From Bacillus sp. 491mf (GTDB lineage Bacteria > Bacillota > Bacilli > Bacillales > Bacillaceae_G), in the NCBI RefSeq assembly GCF_900112415.1, contig NZ_FOLV01000008.1, positions 93,788 to 157,787 of the forward strand: a stretch of DNA of 64,000 nucleotides. The letters are read 5' to 3'. Below are positions 1-7,300 of this stretch, piece after piece (the stretch's first letter is position 1; each line of letters starts with the position of its first letter). A program made the translations under genes and the position numbers. A model generated the notes under the pieces. That model saw nothing but the letters and a program-made list of their open reading frames with translations. It did no database searches and was not told the origin of the DNA.

Positions 1-548
1 GATGTATTCGAATCATGATCCACTCCGATCAATAATATATATCCATCTAAATCATATATTTCCCCTAAAGGTGACTGTTCTCCAAAACTAGGAGCAAGGA
101 TATGTCCGTCAATAATTTGCTTTGCGTGTTTCCCCCACGCTGCAAAGCTATGTAACGGATGATTACTTCTTTTTGTATTCGGATATGTTCGAAAACATTC
201 CACTACTTCCCCCATACTTCGCGTTGGCGTTGTTTCCGGATGAAACGGTGGTACATTGTCACGAATAATTTCCCACCAACTTTCTGGGACAGGTGGCATT
301 TGCCAATTTTTTGGATCAGATAGATCACTCGTCTGAGTTGGCATAATAATTGTTCCTTCTTCTGTAACTATTTCCATTAAAGCCTCTACTACCGCCAAAG
401 CCCCTCCACTTACCCAACCAATCGAACTAAGTGATGAATGTACAATAACGTTCATTCCTTCTGTAATACCTAGTTTTCGTAAATCGCTTACAATTGTATG
501 AATTGTATTTGGCATTTTTGTTTTAGCAATTATATCGTTTATATTCAT
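1..548 (-). CDS. AAC(3)-family aminoglycoside N-acetyltransferase, 3' end outside window
   Basis: Translating the minus strand from the ATG at 548 gives an open frame to the window edge (about 182 codons), so the C-terminus is missing. The family transfers acetyl from acetyl-CoA to the 3-amino group of aminoglycosides in the cytoplasm. Visible family features are a start near MNINDII, the [13 protein letters not shown] segment (residues ~38-50), a GTIIMPTQT strand, and [10 protein letters not shown] (~135-145) near the CoA-binding core. It is the first of a run of minus-strand small-molecule-modifying genes. The family assignment is strong. Whether it confers aminoglycoside resistance cannot be told, because chromosomal Bacillus AAC(3) homologues (YokD-like) may have other substrates. 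Confidence 0.85.
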   Translation of the reverse strand, partial: MNINDIIAKTKMPNTIHTIVSDLRKLGITEGMNVIVHSSLSSIGWVSGGALAVVEALMEIVTEEGTIIMPTQTSDLSDPKNWQMPPVPESWWEIIRDNVPPFHPETTPTRSMGEVVECFRTYPNTKRSNHPLHSFAAWGKHAKQIIDGHILAPSFGEQSPLGEIYDLDGYILLIGVDHDSNT

Positions 549-685
549 AACAAATCCCCTATAACCTTTAATAGATTTTCTTTTATCTTCCATTTATATA
601 TTATCATATTTTTCTTAATTTTTAATTTAAAAAGGACTACCTTCTATTATAAACAGAAAAAAGATGACCTTATAAGATCATCTTC

Positions 686-934
686 TCATGCTGTTATTTT
701 CTCCCCTTTTTTCTCCATAACGGCCGCAAAACTATGTAAAATCATCCCTACGACAACAAGACTCATTCCAATCCAAGATAAATTTGATGGAAATGGTACT
801 GACAATAACATTAATTCACCAAATAGTGCGAATAATACTTCACCAAATTGCGTTGCTTCAACTGTTGCTAATTTTTGCGGATCATCTTTTACATGAATAG
901 ACTCATTAAGCAAACTTGAAAGAACCCGCTATAT
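686..934 (-). pseudogene. 3' remnant of an EmrE/DMT-type multidrug efflux transporter
   Basis: Only about the last 80 codons survive. They encode a segment (SLLNESIHVKDDPQKLATVE, then a Phe/Leu-rich helix and a C-terminal helix ending FAAVMEKKGEKITA) that reads like the last two transmembrane helices of a roughly 300-aa drug/metabolite transporter. Upstream the frame runs into a TAG near 935-940, exactly where the 942-1112 repeat begins, and no ribosome binding site precedes the first Met. The simplest reading is that a mobile element or deletion removed the 5' part. The transporter family is inferred from the helix pattern and the conserved EATQFGEVLFALFGE stretch. Confidence 0.55.
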
Positions 935-941
935 ACAAGTT

Positions 942-1112
942 AAAAAACGACATAAAACCTCCTTTCTTTTCAGGGAGACGATGGCATTTGACCATGTATA
1001 GAAATAGTTAGGGCCTGTTTCCGCTAAAACAAAAGGAGAAAGTGGGTGTAGGTCATGTTACATTTTGCATTGCTGCGGCTTATATGTCGGAAAATTAAAA
1101 TGGATATATACT
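942..1112. repeat. About 170-bp degenerate repeat, copy 1 (also at 54463-54640)
   Basis: This stretch and 54463-54640 share, in the same orientation and order, a motif like ACATAAAACC...CTTTCTTTT near the start, then GGNCATGNATAGAA, ACAAAAGGAGAAAG, and CGACTTATATGTCG-AAAATTAAAATGGAT near the end. Plus-strand reading gives similar short C-termini in both copies, ending IAAAYMSEN* here and IAATYMSKN* there, so it may be a decayed coding end. At the other site it abuts a Tn3-family transposase relic. It sits at the truncation point of the transporter remnant. Confidence 0.55.
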
Positions 1113-1140
1113 TAAGTCAACGAAACGTATTTTTTAGTTC

Positions 1141-1641
1141 TTATAAAAATAAAACCATAAATTCTTCATCTCGATACATTTCATCAATTTTCAATGCCCT
1201 TTTTTCTACTCCATATGATTCAAACCCAATTGATTGATATAATTTTTTTGCTGCAATATTATCTGAAACAACTGATAAGCCAATTTGTTCTACATTTAAC
1301 TTCTTTGCTTCTTTTACACTTTCATGTATTAGATTACGTGCATACCCTTTCCCTCTACTTTGAGAACTTACATACATTCCAACAATATGCCCTTTATGAC
1401 GTAGTGCTGCTCGTAATTCTGTTAATAGTGTTACAATCCCTACTAACTTATTATTCTCATCAAAAGCACCAAATGTATAGCTATGTTCCCCTTGTAAATT
1501 TTTTATTACTTCCTGAATGGGTTCTTCCTTTTTGATTGCTTCTTCATATGTAGTAACATAAGCTTCTGGATTTTTTTGCAATGCTTCTAAGCGTAAATCC
1601 CAATAATTTTCTGCATCCACTCCAGTTAATTTTCTAATCAT
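1141..1641 (-). CDS. GNAT family N-acetyltransferase
   Basis: A 166-aa single-domain acetyltransferase. The acetyl-CoA pyrophosphate-binding loop is SQSRGKGYARNLI (~residues 92-104), preceded by the IVGMYV beta strand and followed by the C-terminal AAKKLYQSIGFESYG motif typical of GNATs. N-terminal MIRKLTGVDAENYWDLRLEAL is the usual first strand and helix. The start ATG at 1641 is preceded by GAAAGGATGTGGCCTC on the coding strand, a plausible ribosome binding site. The substrate cannot be predicted. It follows, on the same strand, the NAD-dependent epimerase at 1720 with a 78-bp gap. Confidence 0.85.
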   Translation of the reverse strand: MIRKLTGVDAENYWDLRLEALQKNPEAYVTTYEEAIKKEEPIQEVIKNLQGEHSYTFGAFDENNKLVGIVTLLTELRAALRHKGHIVGMYVSSQSRGKGYARNLIHESVKEAKKLNVEQIGLSVVSDNIAAKKLYQSIGFESYGVEKRALKIDEMYRDEEFMVLFL

Positions 1642-1719
1642 GAGGCCACATCCTTTCTTACATATATGTTTGTATGATAAACAAACATATAGTTTACATA
1701 ACTATATTATATATAACTT

Positions 1720-2688
1720 TTAACTCTGTAATGAAAAAATACGAATTACCTCATCAATTTTATTCATAGTAGCATCATTTAATTGAACATTTTCAGTTCG
1801 ATATAAGCAATATGCCTTCTGTAGACCAGTATGCAAATTTATTTGTGGCACGTATAAATGATATGCATTTAATTTTTCTATATTCATTGTGTAAGGAACA
1901 TTACGAAACGGAAAATAGTTTCGTGTTGAAATGCCAGGATTTAATACGGTTTCATCTACTTCTACCGTATGCGCTTCTATTCCTACTATTTGGCTTGCTA
2001 TATCGATAAGTGTCTTCCATTTTATATCTTCTGGATACGACAAATTATAAGCTTGTCCGTTAGATTGTTCTGAACCTATTACACTTTCCATAACCAAAGC
2101 GACATCATCTATGTGCACAAATTGCACTGGCCCCACATGTTTTGGAATAGGAATAGGAAGTTTTTTGGTTAAGCGATCGAATATATATGCTTCTCTATAT
2201 AAATTATTGCCTTCACCATAAATATATGAAGGTCTAAAAATCGTAATTGGAAAACCTTCCTGTTTATATAAGGCGAATAAATAATCCTCTGCTCCCTTTT
2301 TATCGAGCCCATATTGTCCCCAATTATAATTTTCTGCTCGCTCAAATTCTTCAAATAGAGTTTGATTAGTAGGAGCATAAACTGCTCCTGAACTACACAA
2401 TACATATCGCTTTAAATTACTTCTATCTACATAATCAAGCAATGTTTTTACATGATTCTTATGATAAGCTGTAATATCAAAAATATAGTCATACTGTTTA
2501 TCTGAAATGTTTTTCTTTATGTCTAAAGGAACATTTCGATCTCCTATAAAATGTGTACGTACTCCTTGATATGTGACTTCCCGTGTTCCTCTCGTGAAAA
2601 TATCTACTTCATATCCTTTAGAAATAAAAAACTTTGCTAACGCTTCACTAACAAACTGCGTACCACCCATTACTAATATTTGAACCAT
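1720..2688 (-). CDS. NAD(P)-dependent epimerase/dehydratase (extended SDR)
   Basis: A 322-aa extended short-chain dehydrogenase. The N-terminus MVQILVMGGTQFVSEALAKF is a Rossmann nucleotide-binding strand with the variant GGTxFxS loop seen in CSP41/atypical-5 SDRs. YGLDKKGAEDYL carries the catalytic Tyr-xxx-Lys (~residues 127-131), and FRPSYIYGEGN is the usual substrate-binding strand. Such enzymes interconvert nucleotide sugars or act on RNA-like ligands, but the substrate here is unknown. The neighbours are unrelated acetyltransferases, so no pathway can be inferred. Length and motifs are complete and no frameshift is seen. Confidence 0.8.
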   Translation of the reverse strand: MVQILVMGGTQFVSEALAKFFISKGYEVDIFTRGTREVTYQGVRTHFIGDRNVPLDIKKNISDKQYDYIFDITAYHKNHVKTLLDYVDRSNLKRYVLCSSGAVYAPTNQTLFEEFERAENYNWGQYGLDKKGAEDYLFALYKQEGFPITIFRPSYIYGEGNNLYREAYIFDRLTKKLPIPIPKHVGPVQFVHIDDVALVMESVIGSEQSNGQAYNLSYPEDIKWKTLIDIASQIVGIEAHTVEVDETVLNPGISTRNYFPFRNVPYTMNIEKLNAYHLYVPQINLHTGLQKAYCLYRTENVQLNDATMNKIDEVIRIFSLQS

Positions 2689-2732
2689 CTATGTATCCCC
2701 CATTTTCTAAAGAATCTATTTACACTATAAGT

Positions 2733-3215
2733 TTAAAACTCTAACCCATAGTTCTCCATAATAACCTCTAAGTTTAACTTTCTCATCATGAACTTCTCTG
2801 GCTCTGTAATTTTTTCAAATCCATATTGCTCATATAACGCATGTGCATCTTTCGTAACCAACATAAATCGTGTGCCATGAATCTTTGGATGCTTTACAAT
2901 CGTCTCTATTAATCTCTTACTTACTCCCCTTCCTCTATAAGCTGGTAAAATAAAGACATCTGCTAACCAAGAGAAGCGAACAAAATCGGTAACAACTCTT
3001 GCAAACCCTATTTGTTGATCCGTTTCACTTTCATATACACCATAACAAAGCGATGAATTCTTAATTGCTTCGACAACTAATTCTTTAGGCATCCCTTTCG
3101 CCCAATAGGAGTCATTACAAAGAAACTCATGAATCGTATCGATTTGTAACAAATCTTTATTTGTTGAAATATAATAATTGTTATTTTCCTCTACGTATAA
3201 GGCAGCTTCCTTCAT
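2733..3215 (-). CDS. GNAT family N-acetyltransferase
   Basis: A 160-aa acetyltransferase preceded by a strong ribosome binding site (AAGGAGGAACTTGAA-ATG on the coding strand). The DVFILPAYRGRGVSKRLIE segment (~residues 84-102) holds the CoA-binding R/QxxGxG/A loop, and ALYEQYGFEKITEPEKFM is the C-terminal motif. It resembles the small YjgM/ArgA-like GNATs common in the B. cereus group. It lies 18 bp downstream of the VOC protein gene and is probably cotranscribed with it. The substrate is unknown. Confidence 0.85.
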   Translation of the reverse strand: MKEAALYVEENNNYYISTNKDLLQIDTIHEFLCNDSYWAKGMPKELVVEAIKNSSLCYGVYESETDQQIGFARVVTDFVRFSWLADVFILPAYRGRGVSKRLIETIVKHPKIHGTRFMLVTKDAHALYEQYGFEKITEPEKFMMRKLNLEVIMENYGLEF

Positions 3216-3233
3216 TTCAAGTTCCTCCTTATT

Positions 3234-3998
3234 TCACAAAGATAAAGGTAAATGTAATTGCTTCGGGATATTGTTTAGAAATCCCGGTGTATATTTCAAC
3301 GTAATAGAATAAGAGTGCTGCTTAAAATGTAATGTATTTTCTTTTTTGTTTACGTTTTGAATAAACTCAAGATCTGGAGTTCCAAAGGTAACATTCATTT
3401 TGGGCATTAACGCCTTCATATCAATTGGAATCCACGGCCTTCCTTCTTTCACAACAACCGCATGTACAGTTCCTCCAATTACAAAATTAAATGTATCTTG
3501 GTCATGTATCGTCCTCATTTGCAATGTATTTTTTAGCCATTCTCGAAACAGAGGAACAGATGGAACTGGAAATCCAACTTCTCTTACATATATAACTTGC
3601 AAAGGACCACTTCTTTGTAAAACCTCTTCTTTTACATACTCATGTGAAATAATCTCAAGAATATTTCCATCACCGTCTTTGAAATATACAGCTTTACTTA
3701 CATTAGAATGATGAGTAACCTTTTCTCCTTCTCTATCCTTTAAAATATGGACACCAGATTGTGTGAGCCACAATGCAATTTCATCAAACAGAGAGTACGG
3801 TACTTGAAATGCAAAATGAGTTGGCACAATTGGTTCTAATATTTCTTTGAAGCTAATGGTTGTAAAAGGAGTAATTTGAAATTGAATGTATGTTTCCGTT
3901 TGTTTTGCAATAGGAAATTGTAGTGTATCGGCATATACTTGTTTTGTACCCTCAATGGATAATGTTTGTAATTCTATATCTGAAAAATGTGTAATCAT
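3234..3998 (-). CDS. VOC/glyoxalase-like protein, two modules
   Basis: A 254-aa protein with vicinal-oxygen-chelate character. The N-terminal half has the beta-alpha-beta-beta-beta pattern (IEGTKQVYADTLQFPIAK, then PTHFAFQVPY with a metal-type His, then YFKDGDGNILEIISHE, where the final Glu is a typical VOC metal ligand). The second half begins VREVGFPVPSV and appears to be a diverged copy. Family members include dioxygenases, glyoxalases and antibiotic-binding proteins, but no substrate can be assigned. It is followed at 18 bp by a GNAT gene on the same strand. Confident of the fold class, not of the function. Confidence 0.65.
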   Translation of the reverse strand: MITHFSDIELQTLSIEGTKQVYADTLQFPIAKQTETYIQFQITPFTTISFKEILEPIVPTHFAFQVPYSLFDEIALWLTQSGVHILKDREGEKVTHHSNVSKAVYFKDGDGNILEIISHEYVKEEVLQRSGPLQVIYVREVGFPVPSVPLFREWLKNTLQMRTIHDQDTFNFVIGGTVHAVVVKEGRPWIPIDMKALMPKMNVTFGTPDLEFIQNVNKKENTLHFKQHSYSITLKYTPGFLNNIPKQLHLPLSL

Positions 3999-4124
3999 AT
4001 AGCATCCCTCACAATATTTATTTACTACTAGTGTATAAGATATACATATTAAAAGAATCCACTTAAAGAGGGATAATCTACGTGCTACTTTTGTAGTATT
4101 TGCTTTCCAACTTCTTTATCAAAT

Positions 4125-4580
4125 CTATATATTTTCAATAGGCTGCTCTCCTTTTCTATGTAAAATAAAACGACCACCTCGCTCTATAATATGCTCCCAA
4201 TTACGCATAACTTGCTCTACCGTTATACATTGGTATGGATTAAACATCGTTTGGCCATCTTTATTAAATACGAGATTATCCGTTAATGAATAGCAAGCAT
4301 GAACAATTAATCCAGCTTGCTCCCAAACGAGCACATCACCTTCCTGAATGATCTTTGTATCTATTTCTTCAAATTTTTTACTACGTAAAATTTGAAGGAA
4401 TGTGTTTGGCTGCATCCATTCGTTTATGTATTCTGTAGCCTTCTTTTTATCTGTTTCAATCGCAGCCAAAGTAGCAACTAAGCAATTAGGTCCATTTTTA
4501 TCAATTAATTGATTTATATAAGGCGAAATATTATTCTTCATGAAATCATCAATTAATACAGACTGTTCCTGCACAAACAT
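4125..4580 (-). CDS. Conserved protein, possibly NlpC/papain-like
   Basis: A 151-aa soluble protein with no signal peptide. I do not recognise a named family. Two short features suggest a papain-like cysteine-hydrolase or transglutaminase-like fold: GPNCLVATLAAIE (~residues 30-42), with a Cys at the start of a helix, and VWEQAGLIVHACYSLTDNLVFNK (~87-108), with a His on a strand. This is an inference from pattern only. The start overlaps the 3' end of the preceding GNAT gene by 28 bp, indicating translational coupling within a minus-strand operon. Confidence 0.55.
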   Translation of the reverse strand: MFVQEQSVLIDDFMKNNISPYINQLIDKNGPNCLVATLAAIETDKKKATEYINEWMQPNTFLQILRSKKFEEIDTKIIQEGDVLVWEQAGLIVHACYSLTDNLVFNKDGQTMFNPYQCITVEQVMRNWEHIIERGGRFILHRKGEQPIENI

Positions 4581-5122
4581 TTCTGCAACATTTCAAAAAA
4601 CTCTTCTCTTAACATGCTAAAACGATAACGATCAATAAATTCCCCGTGTCTCAGTCGATCTTTTCTCATTAATCCTTCACATACAAATCCAGCCCGTTCA
4701 TAACTCTTCATCGCTTTCGTATTATCTGCATCTACTCGTAGCCAAATTTTTTCTAAATTGAACTGTTCAAAGCCAATTTGTAGCATTTCATATAAAGCAG
4801 CCATCCCGTAACCTTTTCCCCAGTATCGTTTATCTCCAATCGCAATTCCGAGCTCTGCATTTTTATTTGTTCTATCAAAATTTTTCAAATCTACCCAGCC
4901 AATATGCACACCATCTTCAGAACAAATCGCTCTTTGTTCATAACCATTTGTACGATTAACACACATTTCAATCCATTTTCTTGTCTCTTCACGTGTGAAA
5001 GGTGGATATTGATCTGGAACAACCAAATGCTTCGTTACTTCTTTATCTAAAGACCATTGATAGCGTTCTTCTATATCATTTAGTGATAATTCTCTTAATT
5101 GAACATTCGGTAAATTAAACAT
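4553..5122 (-). CDS. RimJ/RimL-type GNAT N-acetyltransferase
   Basis: About 189 aa from the ATG at 5122. I chose this start because GAGGAATGATTAC precedes it and it avoids overlap with the upstream gene, which ends at 5127. A longer in-frame start exists at 5155. The protein begins MFNLPNVQLRELSLNDIEERYQW, typical of RimJ/L and SpeG-like enzymes, with YWGKGYGMAALYEML as CoA loop and KAMKSYERAGFVCEGLMRKDRL as the C-terminal signature. It likely acetylates a protein N-terminus, a polyamine or a drug. Context (AAC(3), nucleotidyltransferase, serine hydrolase nearby) hints at detoxification but does not prove it. Confidence 0.85.
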   Translation of the reverse strand: MFNLPNVQLRELSLNDIEERYQWSLDKEVTKHLVVPDQYPPFTREETRKWIEMCVNRTNGYEQRAICSEDGVHIGWVDLKNFDRTNKNAELGIAIGDKRYWGKGYGMAALYEMLQIGFEQFNLEKIWLRVDADNTKAMKSYERAGFVCEGLMRKDRLRHGEFIDRYRFSMLREEFFEMLQKCLCRNSLY

Positions 5123-5126
5123 GTAA

Positions 5127-5792
5127 TCATTCCTCATTTTTATATGTTTGTACAATTAGTTCTCCTATATTTTGCAGCACTTGTTCTAGTTGATACCACT
5201 CTGTATTTTCATCGCTTGCTTGAACAAATCCAATACAAAATAACACTCGATCTTCTAAATATAAATAACCAGCATCATTACAAACTGTTTCAAGCCCACC
5301 AGTCATATGTAACCATTCATGTTGATTTGAGAATCGGAAACCGTCTGGGTCTTCTAGTTCTTTTAAAGATTCGAAGATAAACATATTCTCTGTTTCATGC
5401 TTATATAAGAATTTCATGAATTGAAAAACACTAGCTGGTGTACCGTAATTTTTAGTTATACTCGTATTATCCTTATTAACGAGTATATCGAGTTTCATAT
5501 GCTGTAATTCAATATTCATCTCTCTTATATTAATTTTTTCTAAAATAGAATCATATGCTTCTCTCGAATGTTTACGAATAGCCTCTTTAATTGTTATTGG
5601 TGCTATATGCTCGTTTTTCTGAAAAGCAATACTACCTACAATCCATTTTGCCAAACTTGCTAAAGGGAACTTTTTATTTTCATTTATACATAGCGTTTCC
5701 CTTGTTTTTGTGTCATACAAATACAGACCTATTTCAACAGAAGAAGGAATGAGTTGTTGGATATCCTTTATCAAAAGTTTATTAAGTCCCAT
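5127..5792 (-). CDS. Serine hydrolase, class A beta-lactamase-like
   Basis: About 221 aa from the ATG at 5792, which overlaps the stop of the upstream nucleotidyltransferase (TAATG) and is preceded by GAAGGTGG. A longer in-frame start lies at 5816. FPLASLAKWIVGSIAFQ (~residues 43-59) carries a Ser-x-x-Lys catalytic pair. HMTGGLETVCNDAGYLYL (~165-182) occupies the place of the KTG motif but reads MTGG. There is no signal peptide, and the protein is shorter than secreted beta-lactamases (~260-290 aa), so it is probably a cytoplasmic relative of unknown substrate. A beta-lactam-hydrolysing role is not supported. Confidence 0.65.
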   Translation of the reverse strand: MGLNKLLIKDIQQLIPSSVEIGLYLYDTKTRETLCINENKKFPLASLAKWIVGSIAFQKNEHIAPITIKEAIRKHSREAYDSILEKINIREMNIELQHMKLDILVNKDNTSITKNYGTPASVFQFMKFLYKHETENMFIFESLKELEDPDGFRFSNQHEWLHMTGGLETVCNDAGYLYLEDRVLFCIGFVQASDENTEWYQLEQVLQNIGELIVQTYKNEE

Positions 5793-6502
5793 TACTTTTC
5801 CACCTTCCCAATACAAAACCCCTCAAAAAGTCGACCTCCGTACTTATCTAAAATACCATTCACAAATACAATAACCTTCTCCTTCTCTCCTGTTTTATAA
5901 AACTGTTCAAATACAGATACAAACTCTGCAGCAAATCGTTCATCATATCTCTTTAACGTTTTCATGAACCACTTTGAATGTCCTGTCCAACAATTATTCA
6001 TGCGCAATATAAATTCATGAACAAGATCCGCAAGATGATTTGCGATAAACAATTCATCTTCTCGTTTTGTTGCACCAATATAGTCATCTAATACATCCGT
6101 AATAAAATAAAGTTTCTGTTGTATCATTTCTTTTGTCCACGGTTCTGGTCCTTTTTCCAATAGTTGCTGCGCTTCTTTCTTAATAGCTGGTATGATGCCT
6201 TTTATATCTTTTAGCACAATTCCTTCTGTAACGAGCTGCGGTAAAGAAGGACGGCCACGTTTGCAATCACTCGCAAAAAAGTCTTTATAAGATGTAAAAT
6301 TATGTACAAACACTTCAACAGGCCATCCATTTGCTATGAATGATTCACGGTACGCTGAAGAAAGCGTACTATCAAAAATGATAATGTCTAGATCAGAAGT
6401 TTTTGTTCCCTCTCCTCTTGCAATACTTCCACCTAAAAGGGCCGCGTCACAATTTGGAAATTGAGATGCAAGAACTTTTTTAGCTGCCACAACTGGTTCC
6501 AT
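5792..6502 (-). CDS. Nucleotidyltransferase-domain protein
   Basis: A 236-aa protein whose N-terminal half is a Pol-beta-like nucleotidyltransferase: ALLGGSIARGEGTKTSDLDIIIF (~residues 19-41) contains the GGSxxRG and DxD metal-binding motifs. The C-terminal half is helical, as in kanamycin-type ANT enzymes. It probably transfers a nucleotide to a small molecule, and an aminoglycoside substrate is possible but not shown. Translation is coupled to the serine hydrolase gene downstream by a 1-bp overlap (TAATG). The start is the ATG at 6502 behind GGGGAGATACAT. Confidence 0.75.
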   Translation of the reverse strand: MEPVVAAKKVLASQFPNCDAALLGGSIARGEGTKTSDLDIIIFDSTLSSAYRESFIANGWPVEVFVHNFTSYKDFFASDCKRGRPSLPQLVTEGIVLKDIKGIIPAIKKEAQQLLEKGPEPWTKEMIQQKLYFITDVLDDYIGATKREDELFIANHLADLVHEFILRMNNCWTGHSKWFMKTLKRYDERFAAEFVSVFEQFYKTGEKEKVIVFVNGILDKYGGRLFEGFCIGKVEK

Positions 6503-6902
6503 ATGTATCTCCCCTATTAGTTTATTATTTATATATTCTTTACTATCTATTATTACTTATGATATATTCGACATTACTTTTGGATTTTCCTATTTTTAAA
6601 TAAAAATACGGTATGTGAAATTTTAAAACTAATCCTTATTTATTCTTATATAACATTTTAATTTTTCACTATATAAATGTGAGCGTAAACAAGCAGAAAG
6701 TACACCAGATACGCAGGAAATTTGTGAACAGCTACAATTAGTGTAGATTCAAAAAGGAAAAATGAAGAAATTAGTTTTGATTAATAGGAAGGCTATCATC
6801 ATTTCATGTGATGATAGCTTTTTGCATTTAGTAATGAGCTTCTCTATTTTTTTTGAAAGACTACACTACGCCCTCCACTTCGTATCGGCTGTGGCATAAT
6901 AA
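6503..6902. other. Non-coding stretch with possible gene scrap
   Basis: No intact gene is seen. Around 6683-6748 a plus-strand frame reads KQAESTPDTQEICEQLQLV and then stops, without a start codon or ribosome binding site. It could be the last residues of a lost gene, because a terminator-like hairpin follows at 6789-6823. The rest is AT-rich and featureless. Confidence 0.3.
6789..6823 (+). terminator. Rho-independent terminator-like hairpin
   Basis: GCTATCATCA and TGATGATAGC form a 10-bp perfect stem around a 7-nt loop and are followed by TTTTT on the plus strand. No plus-strand gene is intact upstream, so it is probably an orphan of a deleted gene. Confidence 0.6.
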
Positions 6903-7182
6903 ATAAAGTGAAACTTTAATCAGTGGGGGATTTCTTCATCCCCCACTGATTATCAGCCCTCACCAATCGGGCTTTTACGGGCAGTTTATCTCCCGCCTAA
7001 CTTCTTAAGAAAAGCGGAAGCGGCTCGTTCAGAATCGTAGAACGTTGGAGCACAGAGCAGAGAGGCGCTTTTGGCCTCGTCCGAGGGGGCCGAAACGACC
7101 GGAGATTCTAGCCGCTAGAGCTGGACTATGCTCTCGCCGAATTTTGAGGTGGAAGTATTACTGCCCGTTAATGCGGGATAAA
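6903..7182 (-). repeat. bcr1-type repeat, split by a second repeat
   Basis: It matches the element at 57976-58132 in inverted orientation. Both are bounded by TTTAT on the element strand, start CCCGCATTAACGGGCAGTA, and end with a CAGTGGGGG/CCCCCACTG hairpin followed by ATTAAAGTTTCAC. The copy here is 280 bp instead of 157 because 122 bp (7007-7128) interrupt it between the conserved TTCGGCGA and AAGTTAGG parts. Size, TTTAT flanks and palindromes fit the B. cereus-group bcr1 element. That name is from memory of the family, not a search. Confidence 0.75.
7007..7128. repeat. 122-bp GC-rich repeat nested inside the bcr1 element
   Basis: The segment starts AAGAAAAGCGGAAGCGGCTC and ends GCCGCTAGAGCTGGACTA. 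It is clearly more GC-rich than its surroundings and contains complementary stretches (AGCGGCTC with complementary GCCGCTAGAGCT, and GGCCTCGTCCGAGGGGGCC), so it should fold strongly. Removing it restores the continuous bcr1 sequence seen at 57976-58132. Similar AGCTCTAGCGGCTAG...CGCTTTTCTT blocks recur across Bacillaceae genomes in my recollection. Confidence 0.65.
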
Positions 7183-7300
7183 TCACAGCATTAGCTAATA
7201 AAATTCCTAATAAACTAAAGCTTCTTAAAGAGTCTATTATTTTAATTCTTTCTTTTTCCACATGAATGAACATACATAGACCAATTTAAATTGTTGTTAA

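Noticed and set aside
1194-1535. Leu-rich plus-strand frame suggesting a membrane protein
   Set aside because: It is opposite the GNAT gene at 1141-1641; the Leu richness is the complement of Lys/Glu codons.
5127-5792. Annotation as a resistance beta-lactamase
   Set aside because: The SxxK pair is present, but there is no signal peptide, the KTG motif is altered and the protein is short.
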